A stretch of DNA of 64,000 nucleotides from Croceibacterium aestuarii (GCF_030657335.1 NZ_CP131039.1:2930501-2994500); one strand, 5' to 3'. Shown: positions 17,823 through 26,989, counted from the stretch's first letter. Translations and numbers: made by a program. The notes: generated by a model from the letters alone, not told the origin.

Positions 17823-18494
17823 TCAGGCGGCAGCGGCGGGCGGCGCGCCCGTGAAATCGTCGATCTGGGCGGCCAGCGCCCGCTGGTAGGCGTCCCGCGC
17901 CATGCCGCGCGCATGGTAGGCGGCAAGGTTGGGAAACTCGGCGACGAAGTCGGTCTCGCGCAGGTTGTTGAGCACGGTCACCATCATGATGTCGGCAATG
18001 GAGAACTCGCCCGCGAGCCAGTCCTTGTCGCCCAGCGCGTCGGACACGCGCTTGAGCTTCTGCCTGAGCAGCGGCAGCACCGCCTCCTTGGCGCCCTCGG
18101 CCCAGTCCTTGCCGGCGTTGAAGACGGCGTAAGCGAAATAGCGCTGAAAGACCGGTTCGACGCTGTTGAGCCCGGCGAAGACCCAGGCGATCGCTTGCCA
18201 CCGGACCCGTTCGTCCTTCGGCAGCAGGGCATCGTGCTTCTGCGCCAGGTAGAGCAGGATCGCACCGGTCTCGAACAGCTCGAGATCGCCGTCGCGGAAG
18301 GCCGGGACCTGTTCGAACGGCTGCCACTGGACGTAGCCCTCGGGCCGCGGCGCGGCGGCGCCGAACTTCTCGACCGCATAGGGCGCGCCGAGTTCCTCGA
18401 ACGCCCAGCGCACGCGCAAGTCGCGCACGAGGCCCTTGGCGAAGTCGGGCACCCAGTCGAACGCGGTAACGACGGGGGTGGGTTGGCTGGCCAT
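17823..18494 (-). CDS. Glutathione S-transferase family protein
   Basis: A 223-residue GST with FDWVPDFAKGLVRDLRVRWAF at the N terminus, EQVPAFRDGDLELFETGAILLYL for the cis-Pro and gamma-Glu contacts, and a helical second domain with GEFSIADIMMVTVL. ATG at 18494 follows AGGGAGAA by six bases. A TTG two codons upstream is a less likely start. It is the second gene of the HxlR-divergent operon. Confidence 0.85.
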   Translation of the reverse strand: MASQPTPVVTAFDWVPDFAKGLVRDLRVRWAFEELGAPYAVEKFGAAAPRPEGYVQWQPFEQVPAFRDGDLELFETGAILLYLAQKHDALLPKDERVRWQAIAWVFAGLNSVEPVFQRYFAYAVFNAGKDWAEGAKEAVLPLLRQKLKRVSDALGDKDWLAGEFSIADIMMVTVLNNLRETDFVAEFPNLAAYHARGMARDAYQRALAAQIDDFTGAPPAAAA

Positions 18495-18512
18495 CTGCAA
18501 TTCTCCCTGCGA

Positions 18513-18947
18513 TCAGATTTCGACGTGTTCGACCGGCATTTCGCCGGCGGCGGCCTTGGGATCCATCCACATGACTTCCCAGATGTGGCCGTCGGGATCC
18601 TCGAAGCTGCGGCCGTACATGAAGCCCATGTCCTGCGTCGGCGTGGGATCGCCCGCGCCGCCGGCCGCAGTTGCCTCGGCGACGATGCCGTCCACCGCCT
18701 CGCGGCCGTCCATGCTCAGGCACAGCAGCACCTGCGCGCTCTCCTTCGCATTCGGGATCGTCTTGCTGGTGAACGTCTTCCAGAACGGATGCGAGAGCAG
18801 CATGACGACGATCGTGTCCGACCAGGCCATCGCAGCGGCGTTCTCGTTGGTGAACTGCGGGTTGTTGGTGAAGCCGAGCGCTTCGTAGAACGCCTGCGAC
18901 CTGGCCAGGTCAGCGACCGGCAGGTTCACGAAGATCATTTTCGACAT
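18513..18947 (-). CDS. VOC family protein (glyoxalase / bleomycin-resistance type)
   Basis: A 144-residue single VOC domain: MIFVNLPVADLARSQAFYEALGF at the start, AWSDTIVVMLLSH in the middle, and YGRSFEDPDGHIWEVMWMD at the end, where the His and Glu of the metal site would lie. It is the first gene of the seven-gene operon running to 14819, with AGGGGAGAAATTC before its ATG. The promoter should lie in the 77 bases up to the HxlR-type regulator, where two operator-like repeats sit. Confidence 0.9.
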   Translation of the reverse strand: MSKMIFVNLPVADLARSQAFYEALGFTNNPQFTNENAAAMAWSDTIVVMLLSHPFWKTFTSKTIPNAKESAQVLLCLSMDGREAVDGIVAEATAAGGAGDPTPTQDMGFMYGRSFEDPDGHIWEVMWMDPKAAAGEMPVEHVEI

Positions 18948-19007
18948 GAATTTCTCCCCTTCGACCGACTCGGTGGCGACTCGGCACTTGCGATTTGTGC
19001 CTCGATG

Positions 19008-19045
19008 AGTTACTAAAAGCAACTGTGAAGTTACAAAAAGAAACC
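19008..19045. promoter_or_regulatory. Tandem operator candidate between VOC operon and HxlR regulator
   Basis: Two 17-base units, 19008-19024 and 19029-19045, share AGTTAC-AAAAG-AAC spacing and begin exactly 21 bases apart, two helical turns. On the other strand each reads GTT-C-N5-GTAAC, an imperfect palindrome suited to a dimeric winged-helix repressor. They lie about 60-100 bases upstream of the VOC gene start and at the very start of the regulator gene. The HxlR-type regulator encoded next to them is the obvious candidate ligand; binding is inferred. Confidence 0.6.
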
Positions 19046-19720
19046 ACTTCGTCGCAAACCCGGCACGGCAAATGGTATGAGGACGCCTGCGGCACCGCCT
19101 TCGCGATGGAACTGGTGGGCGAGCGCTGGTCGCTGCTGGTCGTGCGCGAGTTGATGCTGGGCGGGCGGCGCTTTTCGGAATTGCGCAAGGCGCTCGGCGG
19201 GATTTCCGCCAAGGTGCTGACCGAGCGGCTCGAGAGCCTCGAGGCGGCCGGCGCGGTGCGCCGGGCCACTCTGCCCCCGCCGGCCAACGTCCAGGTCTAC
19301 GAACTCACCGAATGGGGCAAGCTGGCCGAACCGGCAATCCAGGAACTCGGCCGCTGGGCGGCGACAAGCCCGCAGCACGACCCGACCTTGCCGCTCTCAC
19401 CGGTCTCGCTGATGCTCAGCTTCCGCACGATGCTCGACAAGGCCCGCGCCGCGGAATTCGACGCCGTCGTCGGCTTTGACCTGGCTGGAGAGACCTATCT
19501 CGCCAGGCTGAAGGACGGCCAGTTGCCCATCACCCGCGAGGGGATCGGCGAGGCGCAGGTCGTTTTCCGCGCCCCGGCAGCGCCGCTGCTCGCCGCGGTC
19601 TTCTACGGCAAGGTCGCGCCGGAGGAACTGGCCGACGCGGGCGTGGTGCTCGAAGGCGACCGCGCGCTGGCGACGCGCTTCGTCGACCTGTTCCACCTGC
19701 CGGAGAAAGTCGGCGACTAG
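19025..19720 (+). CDS. HxlR-family winged-helix transcriptional regulator
   Basis: About 231 residues. The HxlR signature WYEDACGTAFAMELVGERW near residue 17 leads into a winged-helix domain with VVRELMLGGRRFSELRKAL, ISAKVLTERLESLEAAG and YELTEWG. A C-terminal SCP2-like ligand-binding region follows, ending [15 protein letters not shown] at 19025 is the nearest start to the domain; TTG at 18995 is the only other in-frame choice and would add ten residues. It is divergent from the seven-gene VOC/GST operon and sits on its operator candidate. Its stop shares the tetranucleotide CTAG with the converging GST. Confidence 0.88.
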   Translation: MKLQKETTSSQTRHGKWYEDACGTAFAMELVGERWSLLVVRELMLGGRRFSELRKALGGISAKVLTERLESLEAAGAVRRATLPPPANVQVYELTEWGKLAEPAIQELGRWAATSPQHDPTLPLSPVSLMLSFRTMLDKARAAEFDAVVGFDLAGETYLARLKDGQLPITREGIGEAQVVFRAPAAPLLAAVFYGKVAPEELADAGVVLEGDRALATRFVDLFHLPEKVGD

Positions 19721-20355
19721 CCGCCGAGGCTGGCGAAGACCTGCGTCTCCTCGTCCGCGGCGCGCTGCCAGCCTTCGCGGGCGGCGACCCGGTCGTACCA
19801 GGCTGCGAGGCCCGGATATCTGGCCTTGTCGAGCGACCATCCGGCGTAGCCGAGCGTCTTGAGCGTGCAGGCGATGGAGATGTCGGCGATCGAGAAGTCG
19901 CCCACCAGCCAGCCTTCGCCCACTTCGCCCTCGAGGTAGGCGAGCGGCTTGGCGACCGCCTCTTCGGCCGCCTGCGCCGCGGCCTCGTCGCCTTCGGTGC
20001 CGAAAATCTTCGGCCGCAGGAAGCGGTTGACCACGATCGGCGCGCCCGCCGGGATCAGTACCGTATCGCTGACTTCCTCGAACCAGATCGCCCGCCCGCG
20101 CGCCCGCGGCTCGGCGGGAAGCAATGCCGGATCGGGGTGCTTGGCTTCGAGATAGGTGACGATGGCGGTCGAATCGGCGAGACAGAAATCGCCGTCGGAC
20201 ATGGCCGGGATCTTGCTGAACGGGCTGACCTTGAGGAACTCCTCGCTCGGCTGGTTGGGATTGGCCGGGATCAGCTCGTACTCGAGCCCCTTTTCACGTG
20301 CCGCGACCACGACCTTGCGAACGAACGGTGACAGCGGAAATCCATAGAGCTTCAT
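19717..20355 (-). CDS. Glutathione S-transferase family protein
   Basis: A 212-residue [18 protein letters not shown] carries the candidate catalytic Ser9, [25 protein letters not shown] supplies cis-Pro and gamma-Glu contacts, and [18 protein letters not shown] the helical-domain capping box. ATG at 20355 is chosen because the fold starts there, although the frame opens further upstream. It converges on the HxlR gene with overlapping stop codons and is divergent from cobS. The substrate is unknown. Confidence 0.86.
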   Translation of the reverse strand: MKLYGFPLSPFVRKVVVAAREKGLEYELIPANPNQPSEEFLKVSPFSKIPAMSDGDFCLADSTAIVTYLEAKHPDPALLPAEPRARGRAIWFEEVSDTVLIPAGAPIVVNRFLRPKIFGTEGDEAAAQAAEEAVAKPLAYLEGEVGEGWLVGDFSIADISIACTLKTLGYAGWSLDKARYPGLAAWYDRVAAREGWQRAADEETQVFASLGG

Positions 20356-20431
20356 AGCGGCGTCTCTTCCTCTCGAATGGCCGAGTTGCTTGTTGCAGCC
20401 CTCGCCGCCTCCGTCTAGGCGTTCGAGCGCG

Positions 20432-21415
20432 ATGAACGAGATGACCAGCACCACAGGCGAAGGCGGCACCTTGATGGCCGCGCCCGATACCGAAGTCGAT
20501 GTCCGCAAAACCTTCGGCGTCGATATCGACTGGACCGTTCCGGCCTTCTCCAAGGCCGACGAGCGGGTGCCCGATATCGACGAAAGCTACGTGTTCGATC
20601 CCGACACCACGCTCGCGATCCTCGCCGGTTTTGCGCACAACCGCCGGGTGATGATCCAGGGCTATCACGGCACCGGGAAATCGACCCACATCGAGCAGGT
20701 CGCCGCGCGCCTCAACTGGCCGTGCATCCGCATCAACCTCGACGCGCACATCAGCCGTATCGACCTGATCGGCCGCGACGCCATCGTGCTGCGCGACGGG
20801 CTGCAGGTGACCGAGTTCCGCGAAGGGCTGCTGCCCTGGGCGCTGCAGCATCCGGTGGCGCTGGTGTTCGACGAATACGACGCCGGCCGCCCCGACGTGA
20901 TGTTCGTAATCCAGCGCGTGCTCGAACAGGCCGGCAAGCTGACCCTGCTCGACCAGAACCGGGTCATCCGCCCCAACCCGTGGTTCCGCCTGTTCGCGAC
21001 CTCGAACACGGTCGGACTCGGCGATACCAGCGGGCTCTATCACGGCACCCAGGCGATCAACCAGGGCCAGATGGACCGCTGGTCCATCGTCACCGCGCTC
21101 AACTACCTGCCGGCCGAGACCGAGCTGGAAATCGTCAAGGCCAAGTCGAGCCTCGACCCCAAGCTGCTGGCCGACATGATCCGCGTCGCCGACCTTTCGC
21201 GGCAGGGCTTCATCGGCGGCGACATCTCGACGGTGATGAGCCCGCGCACGGTCATCACCTGGGCGCAGAACACCGAGATCTTCAAGGACCCGGGCTTCGC
21301 CTTCCGCCTGACCTTCCTCAACAAGTGCGACGAGGCCGAGCGGATGCTGGTGGCCGAATACTACCAACGCGTGTTCGGGGTGGACCTGCCCGAGAGCGTG
21401 GTCGGCAAGGCCTAG
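20432..21415 (+). CDS. cobS: CobS-type AAA+ ATPase (cobaltochelatase subunit homologue)
   Basis: A 327-residue MoxR/CobS-like AAA+ ATPase. The N-terminal family stretch [12 protein letters not shown] is followed by Walker [10 protein letters not shown] near residue 70, Walker [10 protein letters not shown] near 138, sensor I FATSNT near 180, and [12 protein letters not shown] near 260. CobS forms a ring with CobT that drives cobalt insertion by CobN in aerobic B12 synthesis. Neither CobT nor CobN is encoded next to it here. Its usual BolA and J-domain neighbours lie 7.5 kb to the left, across the detoxification block. Confidence 0.9.
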   Translation: MNEMTSTTGEGGTLMAAPDTEVDVRKTFGVDIDWTVPAFSKADERVPDIDESYVFDPDTTLAILAGFAHNRRVMIQGYHGTGKSTHIEQVAARLNWPCIRINLDAHISRIDLIGRDAIVLRDGLQVTEFREGLLPWALQHPVALVFDEYDAGRPDVMFVIQRVLEQAGKLTLLDQNRVIRPNPWFRLFATSNTVGLGDTSGLYHGTQAINQGQMDRWSIVTALNYLPAETELEIVKAKSSLDPKLLADMIRVADLSRQGFIGGDISTVMSPRTVITWAQNTEIFKDPGFAFRLTFLNKCDEAERMLVAEYYQRVFGVDLPESVVGKA

Positions 21416-22524
21416 GGCACGACCAGGTACTTCTCGCCCGTGCGCCGGGCGTTGTATGCGCCGACCGCTTCTTTCGAGAGCATCTCCTCGAGCCCGACCC
21501 GCGCCTTGTAGTGGCTGGCGAAGGTCGTTGTCAGGTCCTTCATCACCCGCGCGCGCATCCGGCCGACCACTTCGGAACCGGCCTTTTGCATGAACGGCGT
21601 GAGCAGCCAGCCGCCGAGGTCCCAGGTCAGCCCGAAGGCGCGGTTGAGGATCGTCGGTCCGGTATCGAGCGCGCCGTAGATGTAGACCTTCTTCGGCACC
21701 GAGGAGCCATAGCGGCTGAACGCCGCGCCGCGGCTGGCGGAGCGCTCCATGGCGGCGAGGATCTGCCCGGCAAGCGTGCCGCCGCCGATCGGATCGAACC
21801 CGAGCATCGCGCCCGTGGCATGGATCGCGTCGGTCAGGGCCGCGTCGAATCCGGGCGCGGTCATGTCGAGCACGTGCTCCGCGCCCAGATCGCGCAGCAA
21901 CTTTACCTGCGCCTCGCTGCGCACGATGTTGACCAGCGGCACGCCGTCCTCGGCGCAGATCCGCACCAGCATCTGCCCCAGATTGCTCGCCGCCGCGGCG
22001 TGGACGAGGCCGGTGAAGCCTTCCTTTCGCATCGTCTCGACGAAGCCGAGCGCGGTCATCGGGTTGACGAAGCTCGATGCGCCCTGTTCGGCGGTGACGC
22101 CCTCGGCCAGCGGCATGGCCATCGCCGCATCGGCGAGCGCGTACGTCGCGTAAGCCGTGCCCGGCACGCAGGCGACGCGCTTGCCGAGCAGCGCCTGCGC
22201 CGCCGGCGCCTCGCCCGCGGCGACGACCGTCCCGGCGCATTCGTTGCCCGCCGGCATGGCGATGCCGTGGCGGGCCTGCATTGCCCGGGTCGCCGCCTCG
22301 GGCATCTTCGCAACGACCTTGCCCGGCGAATAGTCCGCGCCCGCCGTGTCGGCGCTGGCGAAGAGCAGACCGAGATCGGAGGGATTGATCGGCGCCGCCT
22401 CGACCCGGACGAGGATTTGAGAACCGCTCGGTTCCTCCCAGCTCTGCGGCACGATTTCGACGGTCAGGGTGCCGTCGTCGTCCAACCGCGTGAGAAGTTG
22501 CTGGCCTTCATACGTCATCGGCAT
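21412..22524 (-). CDS. Zinc-independent medium-chain dehydrogenase/reductase (quinone-oxidoreductase-like)
   Basis: A 370-residue MDR protein. The N-terminal GroES-like domain has [14 protein letters not shown] and [15 protein letters not shown]. The Rossmann part has [25 protein letters not shown] and later [10 protein letters not shown]. The Cys/His zinc ligands of alcohol dehydrogenases are absent, so an NADPH-dependent enoyl or quinone reductase activity is likely. ATG codons at 22524 and 22518 are both possible. Its stop shares CTAG with the converging cobS. Confidence 0.87.
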   Translation of the reverse strand: MPMTYEGQQLLTRLDDDGTLTVEIVPQSWEEPSGSQILVRVEAAPINPSDLGLLFASADTAGADYSPGKVVAKMPEAATRAMQARHGIAMPAGNECAGTVVAAGEAPAAQALLGKRVACVPGTAYATYALADAAMAMPLAEGVTAEQGASSFVNPMTALGFVETMRKEGFTGLVHAAAASNLGQMLVRICAEDGVPLVNIVRSEAQVKLLRDLGAEHVLDMTAPGFDAALTDAIHATGAMLGFDPIGGGTLAGQILAAMERSASRGAAFSRYGSSVPKKVYIYGALDTGPTILNRAFGLTWDLGGWLLTPFMQKAGSEVVGRMRARVMKDLTTTFASHYKARVGLEEMLSKEAVGAYNARRTGEKYLVVP

Positions 22525-22594
22525 AATCCCAATCGTTTCGAAGCCGGCTTACGACGATCGCATCCGGATTGGAAATCGGCGGGCTCGATCGGGG

Positions 22595-23518
22595 CTACAT
22601 CCGGCCCGCCGGCTGCGGCTGGCTCAGCATCGCCAGGCTCAGGTGCGCCGGAATCGCGCTCCTCTCCTCGCCGCTTTCGTTGACCGTCGAACGGCGCATG
22701 TCGCGCTTGTAGCGGCGATAGTCGTATTCGGTGCCGCGGTGGAGCGTGCAGCGGTTGTCCCAGATGACGATGTCGCCGGCCTGCCACTTGTGCGCGTAGA
22801 CGAACTTGCGCTGGGTGGCGAAGGCCAGCAGGTCCTCGATCAGCGCGGTGCTTTCCGCCTCGTCCATGCCGAGAATCCGCGCCGCGTGGGCGCCGACGAA
22901 CAGCGCCGGGCGGCCCGAGGCGCTGGTGCGGACCAGCGGGTGGACCGCGCGCATATAGGGGGCGAGCGGATTGTCGTCGGACACCGTGGCCCCGGCCTTG
23001 CGCCGCGAATGGAAATAATTGTGCTCGACTTCGAGCCCGGCGATCCGCGCCTTCAGCGCACCGGGCAGCGCATCGTAGACCAGCCGCCCGTCGATCAGCT
23101 CGGTCTCGCCCTTCTCGGGCGTGACGACGACCCCGCGCAGGATCGACCACTTGCTCGGCAGGTCGTTGAAGCTGCTGTCGGCGTGGAACAGCTCGTTGCC
23201 CTTGGAAATCTTCGCCCGCGGCGAATCCGGATCGGCAATCTCGCCGTCGGGGCCGAGATTGGAGACGTCGTAGAGCCCGAAGGCGACCCGCGCCATGTGG
23301 GCATTGGGCTTGCTGGCGGGCAGCTCGAGCGGGCCGAAGGCTCGGCTGAAGGCAAGGTGCTGCGCGTCGTCGATATGCCCCTGCCCGCGGATCACCAGCA
23401 CCGCGTGCTCGCGCATCAGGTCTTCGACCAGCGCCACCAGCGCGTCGTCCGGCCGGGCGCAGTCGACGCCGGTCAGCAGCGCGCCGCTCGGTTCGAGCAA
23501 TTTGACCTCGGGGTTCAT
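22595..23518 (-). CDS. TauD/TfdA-family Fe(II)/2-oxoglutarate dioxygenase
   Basis: A 307-residue dioxygenase of the TauD/TfdA family. The iron ligands are the HxD pair in ELFHADSSF near residue 110 and the late His in NRCTLHRGTEYDYRR, whose Arg would hold 2-oxoglutarate. Members hydroxylate and cleave sulfonates, aryloxyalkanoates or related acids. WSILRGVVV and HNYFHSRRKAG make a TfdA-like substrate more likely than taurine, but this is only inference. ATG at 23518 is chosen over an upstream one, which would add a poorly fitting 18-residue lead. Confidence 0.88.
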   Translation of the reverse strand: MNPEVKLLEPSGALLTGVDCARPDDALVALVEDLMREHAVLVIRGQGHIDDAQHLAFSRAFGPLELPASKPNAHMARVAFGLYDVSNLGPDGEIADPDSPRAKISKGNELFHADSSFNDLPSKWSILRGVVVTPEKGETELIDGRLVYDALPGALKARIAGLEVEHNYFHSRRKAGATVSDDNPLAPYMRAVHPLVRTSASGRPALFVGAHAARILGMDEAESTALIEDLLAFATQRKFVYAHKWQAGDIVIWDNRCTLHRGTEYDYRRYKRDMRRSTVNESGEERSAIPAHLSLAMLSQPQPAGRM

Positions 23519-23635
23519 GCCGCCTCGTCCCACTCTGGCAATAATTAGGAAGCTAACTATAACGCCCGACACCCGTTGGCTAGCCCCGACGTAGCCCCTC
23601 GCAATCGCTGTATTGTTCGTTTAACACAGCGGCCG

Positions 23636-25840
23636 ATGGGTATGTTCCGTATCTTTCGCCGCAAGGATCCCCCCGAACAGCAGCCGGGCAGCGGCCATAG
23701 CGGGTATTTCCCGTTGCAGGACGCACCGGGCCGGTCGTGGGACGACGACGATGACGACATCGTCTACCGCTCGGGCACCGCCCGCCGCGCTGCGCCGGCG
23801 TGGGACGAGTGGGATTCGCGCCTCGATCAGCTCGATCGCTCGGTGGCGCAAGTGGAGCGCAAGCGGCAGAAGTGGTGGCGGCGCGCCTATTGGCAGGGCC
23901 GGCGCAAGCGCTGGTGGGCGGTCCGGATCGTCGCCGCGATCATCGCGCTGTTCTTCGCCCTCGTCGCCTGGCTGGCGATTACCGCGCCGCTGTCCAAGTC
24001 GCTCCAGCCGATCGCCCCGCCGCAGGTCACGCTGCTGGCCAGCGACGGCACCCCGATCGCCCGCAACGGCGCGGTGGTCGAGGCCCCGGTCGAGGTCGCC
24101 GAGCTGCCGCCGCACGTGGTCGAGGCGTTCATTGCCACCGAGGACCGGCGCTTCTACAGCCACTGGGGCGTCGATCCGCGCGGCATTGCCCGCGCCGCCT
24201 TCACCGGCACCGGCGGCGGCAGCACGATCACCCAGCAGCTCGCCAAGTTCACTTTCCTCACCCCGGAACGCAGCCTGACCCGCAAGGCGCGCGAGGCGCT
24301 GATCGCGTTCTGGCTCGAAGCCTGGCTGAGCAAGGACGAGATCCTCGAACGCTACCTGTCGAACGCCTATTTCGGCGACAACATGTACGGGCTGCGCGCG
24401 GCCAGCCTGCACTACTTCTATCGCCAGCCGGAAAACCTCAAGCCGAACCAGGCGGCCATGCTCGCCGGGCTGCTGCAGGCCCCCTCGGCCTATGCCCCGA
24501 CCGACCATTACGACCGCGCCGAGCGGCGCATGAAGATCGTGGTCCGCTCGATGGTCGCCGCCGGCTATCTCACCGAGGCCGAGGCCCGGGCGATGAAGCC
24601 CCCGCGCCTCGACGTGCGCAACCTCGACGGCGACCTCCCGACCGGGACTTATTTCGCCGACTGGGCGCTGCCCGAGGCGCGTACGCTCAGCGACGTCGGC
24701 TATTCGCGCGAGACGCTGACGACGACGCTCGATTCGCGCCTTCAGGAGGCGGCCCGGCGGGCGATTGCCCGCGCCCCGCTGGGCAAGGCGCAGGTCGCGC
24801 TGGTGGCGATGCATCCCAACGGCGAGGTCGTGGCGATGATCGGCGGCAAGGACTATGCGCAATCCGCCTTCAACCGCGCCACCCAGGCGCAGCGACAGCC
24901 GGGGTCGACCTTCAAGCTGTTCGTCTATCTCGCCGCGCTCGACGCCGGGATGAGCCCCGACGACACCATCGACGGCTCCGAGATTACCGAGGGTTCGTAC
25001 CGGCCGAAGAATGCCGAGGGCCGGTATGCGCCCTCGATCACCCTGGCCGACGCCTTCGCCCATTCGAGCAATGTCGCCGCGGTGCGGCTGCAGCAGAAAG
25101 TCGGGACCAGCGCGGTAATCGCCATGGCGCGCCAGCTCGGCGTAAGCTCGAAGCTGGCCGAGGGCGACCCGAGCCTGGCGCTCGGCACTTCGGCGATGAA
25201 CCTGCTCGAGCTCACCGCCGCCTATGCGGGGGTGGCTGGCAACTCCTTCCCGGTCGAACCGACCGCCTTTCCGGTCGAAAGCCCGGGTTTCCTGGGCAGC
25301 CTGTTCGACGGCAAGGACAGCTTCTCCTCGCGCACCGAATCCGACATCAAGCAGCTGCTGCGCAAGGCGGTCAACGAAGGCACCGGACGCGCTGCGCGGC
25401 TGTCGATCCCCAACTTCGGCAAGACCGGCACCACGCAGGACCACCGCGATGCGCTGTTCGTCGGCTTCGCCGGCGACCTGGTGGTCGGCGTATGGGTCGG
25501 CAACGACGACGATACGGCGATGCCGGGCGTCTACGGCGGGACCATCCCGGCGCGCATCTGGAAGGATTTCATGACCCAGGCGCTCGGCAGGCAGGTCGCG
25601 CCGAAACCGACCTCGCGCCCCAACCCGCAAGGCCCGGTCAAGCCGCTCGACGTACCCGACGTCGGCGACATCCCGCTCGGCGACAGCGGCGCGACGCTCA
25701 ACATCGACAGCGGCGGGGCGACGATCAACGGCGAGGTTGAAGGGGTGCCCGTGGGCGTCCGCATCGACGCCAACGGGGTTCAGCTTCAGCCGCAAGCGGC
25801 ACCCACCGCTCCGCCGCAACCTCAGCCGGCTCCGTCATGA
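23636..25840 (+). CDS. Class A penicillin-binding protein 1A-type (bifunctional)
   Basis: A 734-residue bifunctional peptidoglycan synthase. A cytoplasmic tail with a run of six Asp near residue 36 and a basic WWRRAYWQGRRKRWW stretch precedes one membrane helix at about 96-116. The glycosyltransferase domain follows, with catalytic Glu169 in ATEDRRFYSHWG and GGSTITQQLAKF. The transpeptidase has Ser424 in GSTFK, SSN at 477-479, and KTGTT at 596-600. The C terminus is Pro/Gln rich. It stands alone, divergent from the TauD gene. Confidence 0.95.
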   Translation: MGMFRIFRRKDPPEQQPGSGHSGYFPLQDAPGRSWDDDDDDIVYRSGTARRAAPAWDEWDSRLDQLDRSVAQVERKRQKWWRRAYWQGRRKRWWAVRIVAAIIALFFALVAWLAITAPLSKSLQPIAPPQVTLLASDGTPIARNGAVVEAPVEVAELPPHVVEAFIATEDRRFYSHWGVDPRGIARAAFTGTGGGSTITQQLAKFTFLTPERSLTRKAREALIAFWLEAWLSKDEILERYLSNAYFGDNMYGLRAASLHYFYRQPENLKPNQAAMLAGLLQAPSAYAPTDHYDRAERRMKIVVRSMVAAGYLTEAEARAMKPPRLDVRNLDGDLPTGTYFADWALPEARTLSDVGYSRETLTTTLDSRLQEAARRAIARAPLGKAQVALVAMHPNGEVVAMIGGKDYAQSAFNRATQAQRQPGSTFKLFVYLAALDAGMSPDDTIDGSEITEGSYRPKNAEGRYAPSITLADAFAHSSNVAAVRLQQKVGTSAVIAMARQLGVSSKLAEGDPSLALGTSAMNLLELTAAYAGVAGNSFPVEPTAFPVESPGFLGSLFDGKDSFSSRTESDIKQLLRKAVNEGTGRAARLSIPNFGKTGTTQDHRDALFVGFAGDLVVGVWVGNDDDTAMPGVYGGTIPARIWKDFMTQALGRQVAPKPTSRPNPQGPVKPLDVPDVGDIPLGDSGATLNIDSGGATINGEVEGVPVGVRIDANGVQLQPQAAPTAPPQPQPAPS

Positions 25841-25850
25841 CGTCGAGCTG

Positions 25851-26219
25851 CTACTCGCCGGGTGGGCGCTCGCGCGGGGCAAATTCGAGGATGATGGCGA
25901 CCACCGCCCATATCAGCAGGGTCGGCATCAATTTGTCCGGCGCCGCGCTTCCAGTCGCGACGCGCACCGACGGCGGGAGCGCGACCGCGAAAGCTAACGC
26001 AAACAATGAATAGAGCACGCGGTGGCTGCTCGCGCTGATGTAAAGAATGGTGATGACCGCGCCCGCGCTCCCGATCAGCACGATTGCATAGTCGTAGACA
26101 CCCAGGTTCTCCGCGGCCGCCAGCACAAAGCCGAGCACAGCGCCGAAAACGATATTGAGCCCGTCCTTGTTGGCCTCGAACTCGCGGTGCGACATCCACG
26201 GTTTGTCGAGCAGTTTCAT
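25851..26219 (-). CDS. Small polytopic membrane protein, hypothetical
   Basis: A 122-residue protein with about four hydrophobic segments: IVFGAVLGFVLAAAENLG, YAIVLIGSAGAVITILYI, VLYSLFALAFAVAL, and LMPTLLIWAVVAIILEF. A short charged N-terminal stretch (MSHREFEANKDG) precedes them. I do not recognise the family. It lies just after truA on the same strand, 26 bases away, so it may share the truA transcript. Confidence 0.65.
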   Translation of the reverse strand: MKLLDKPWMSHREFEANKDGLNIVFGAVLGFVLAAAENLGVYDYAIVLIGSAGAVITILYISASSHRVLYSLFALAFAVALPPSVRVATGSAAPDKLMPTLLIWAVVAIILEFAPRERPPGE

Positions 26220-26245
26220 CGGCGTGCCCCCCGAGTACCGGCCGG

Positions 26246-26989
26246 TCAATCTTCGTAGACGGCGCGAACGAAGTAAAGCCCTTCCGGCGGGGCGTTGAGG
26301 CCGAGCGCGGCGCGGTCGCGCGCCGCCAGCGCCTCCGCCACCTGCGCCTCGCGCCACTGCCCCTGGCCGACGAGCGCCAGCGTGCCGACCATCGAGCGGA
26401 CCTGGTGATGCAGGAAACTGCGCGCCTCGGCCCGCACGATCACGTGATCGCCCTCGCGGCTGACGTCGAGCCGGTCGAGCGTCTTGACCGGGTCCCGGGC
26501 CTGGCAATGCGCCGAACGGAAGGTGGTGAAGTCGTGGCGCCCGACGAGGTGCTGCGCGGCGCGGTGCATCGCCTCGGCATCGAGCTCGCGCGCGATGTGC
26601 CAGGCCTGCCCGCGCTCGAGCGTCAGCGGCGCGCGGCGGTTGGCGATGCGGTATTCGTAGGCCCGGCCGATGCACGAAAACCGCGCGTGCCAGTCGTCCG
26701 CCACCACCTCGCAGGCAAGGACCGCGATCGGATCGGGCCGCAGCAGCGCGTTGAGCGCCTCCATCAGCCGGAACGGTTCGATCTCCTTGGCGATGTCGAC
26801 ATGGCTGCGCATGGCCAGCGCATGCACCCCGCTGTCGGTCCGCCCGGCGCTTTGCAGGGTCGCGATCTCGCCGGTGACGGCCGTCACCGCCGTCTCGACC
26901 GCCTGCTGCACGCTCGGCCCGTGGTCCTGGCGTTGCAGACCCATGAACGGACCGCCGTCGAATTCGAGGGTCAGGGCGAAGCGGGTCAT
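26246..26989 (-). CDS. truA: tRNA pseudouridine(38-40) synthase
   Basis: TruA isomerises uridines 38-40 in the anticodon arm of many tRNAs. The 247-residue protein has the catalytic Asp in [12 protein letters not shown] near residue 52, [15 protein letters not shown] near 103, [11 protein letters not shown] near 151, and [13 protein letters not shown] near 191. The ATG at 26989 opens directly with the core strand [15 protein letters not shown]. It follows fmt on the same strand, 46 bases away, as is common in proteobacteria. Confidence 0.96.
   Translation of the reverse strand: MTRFALTLEFDGGPFMGLQRQDHGPSVQQAVETAVTAVTGEIATLQSAGRTDSGVHALAMRSHVDIAKEIEPFRLMEALNALLRPDPIAVLACEVVADDWHARFSCIGRAYEYRIANRRAPLTLERGQAWHIARELDAEAMHRAAQHLVGRHDFTTFRSAHCQARDPVKTLDRLDVSREGDHVIVRAEARSFLHHQVRSMVGTLALVGQGQWREAQVAEALAARDRAALGLNAPPEGLYFVRAVYED

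Noticed and set aside
23621-25819. Long open frame antisense to the class A PBP gene
   Set aside because: It has the same shadow effect of high GC in the third codon position. The plus-strand PBP has complete active-site motifs and the antisense protein is Arg/Gly/Asp-biased with no domains.
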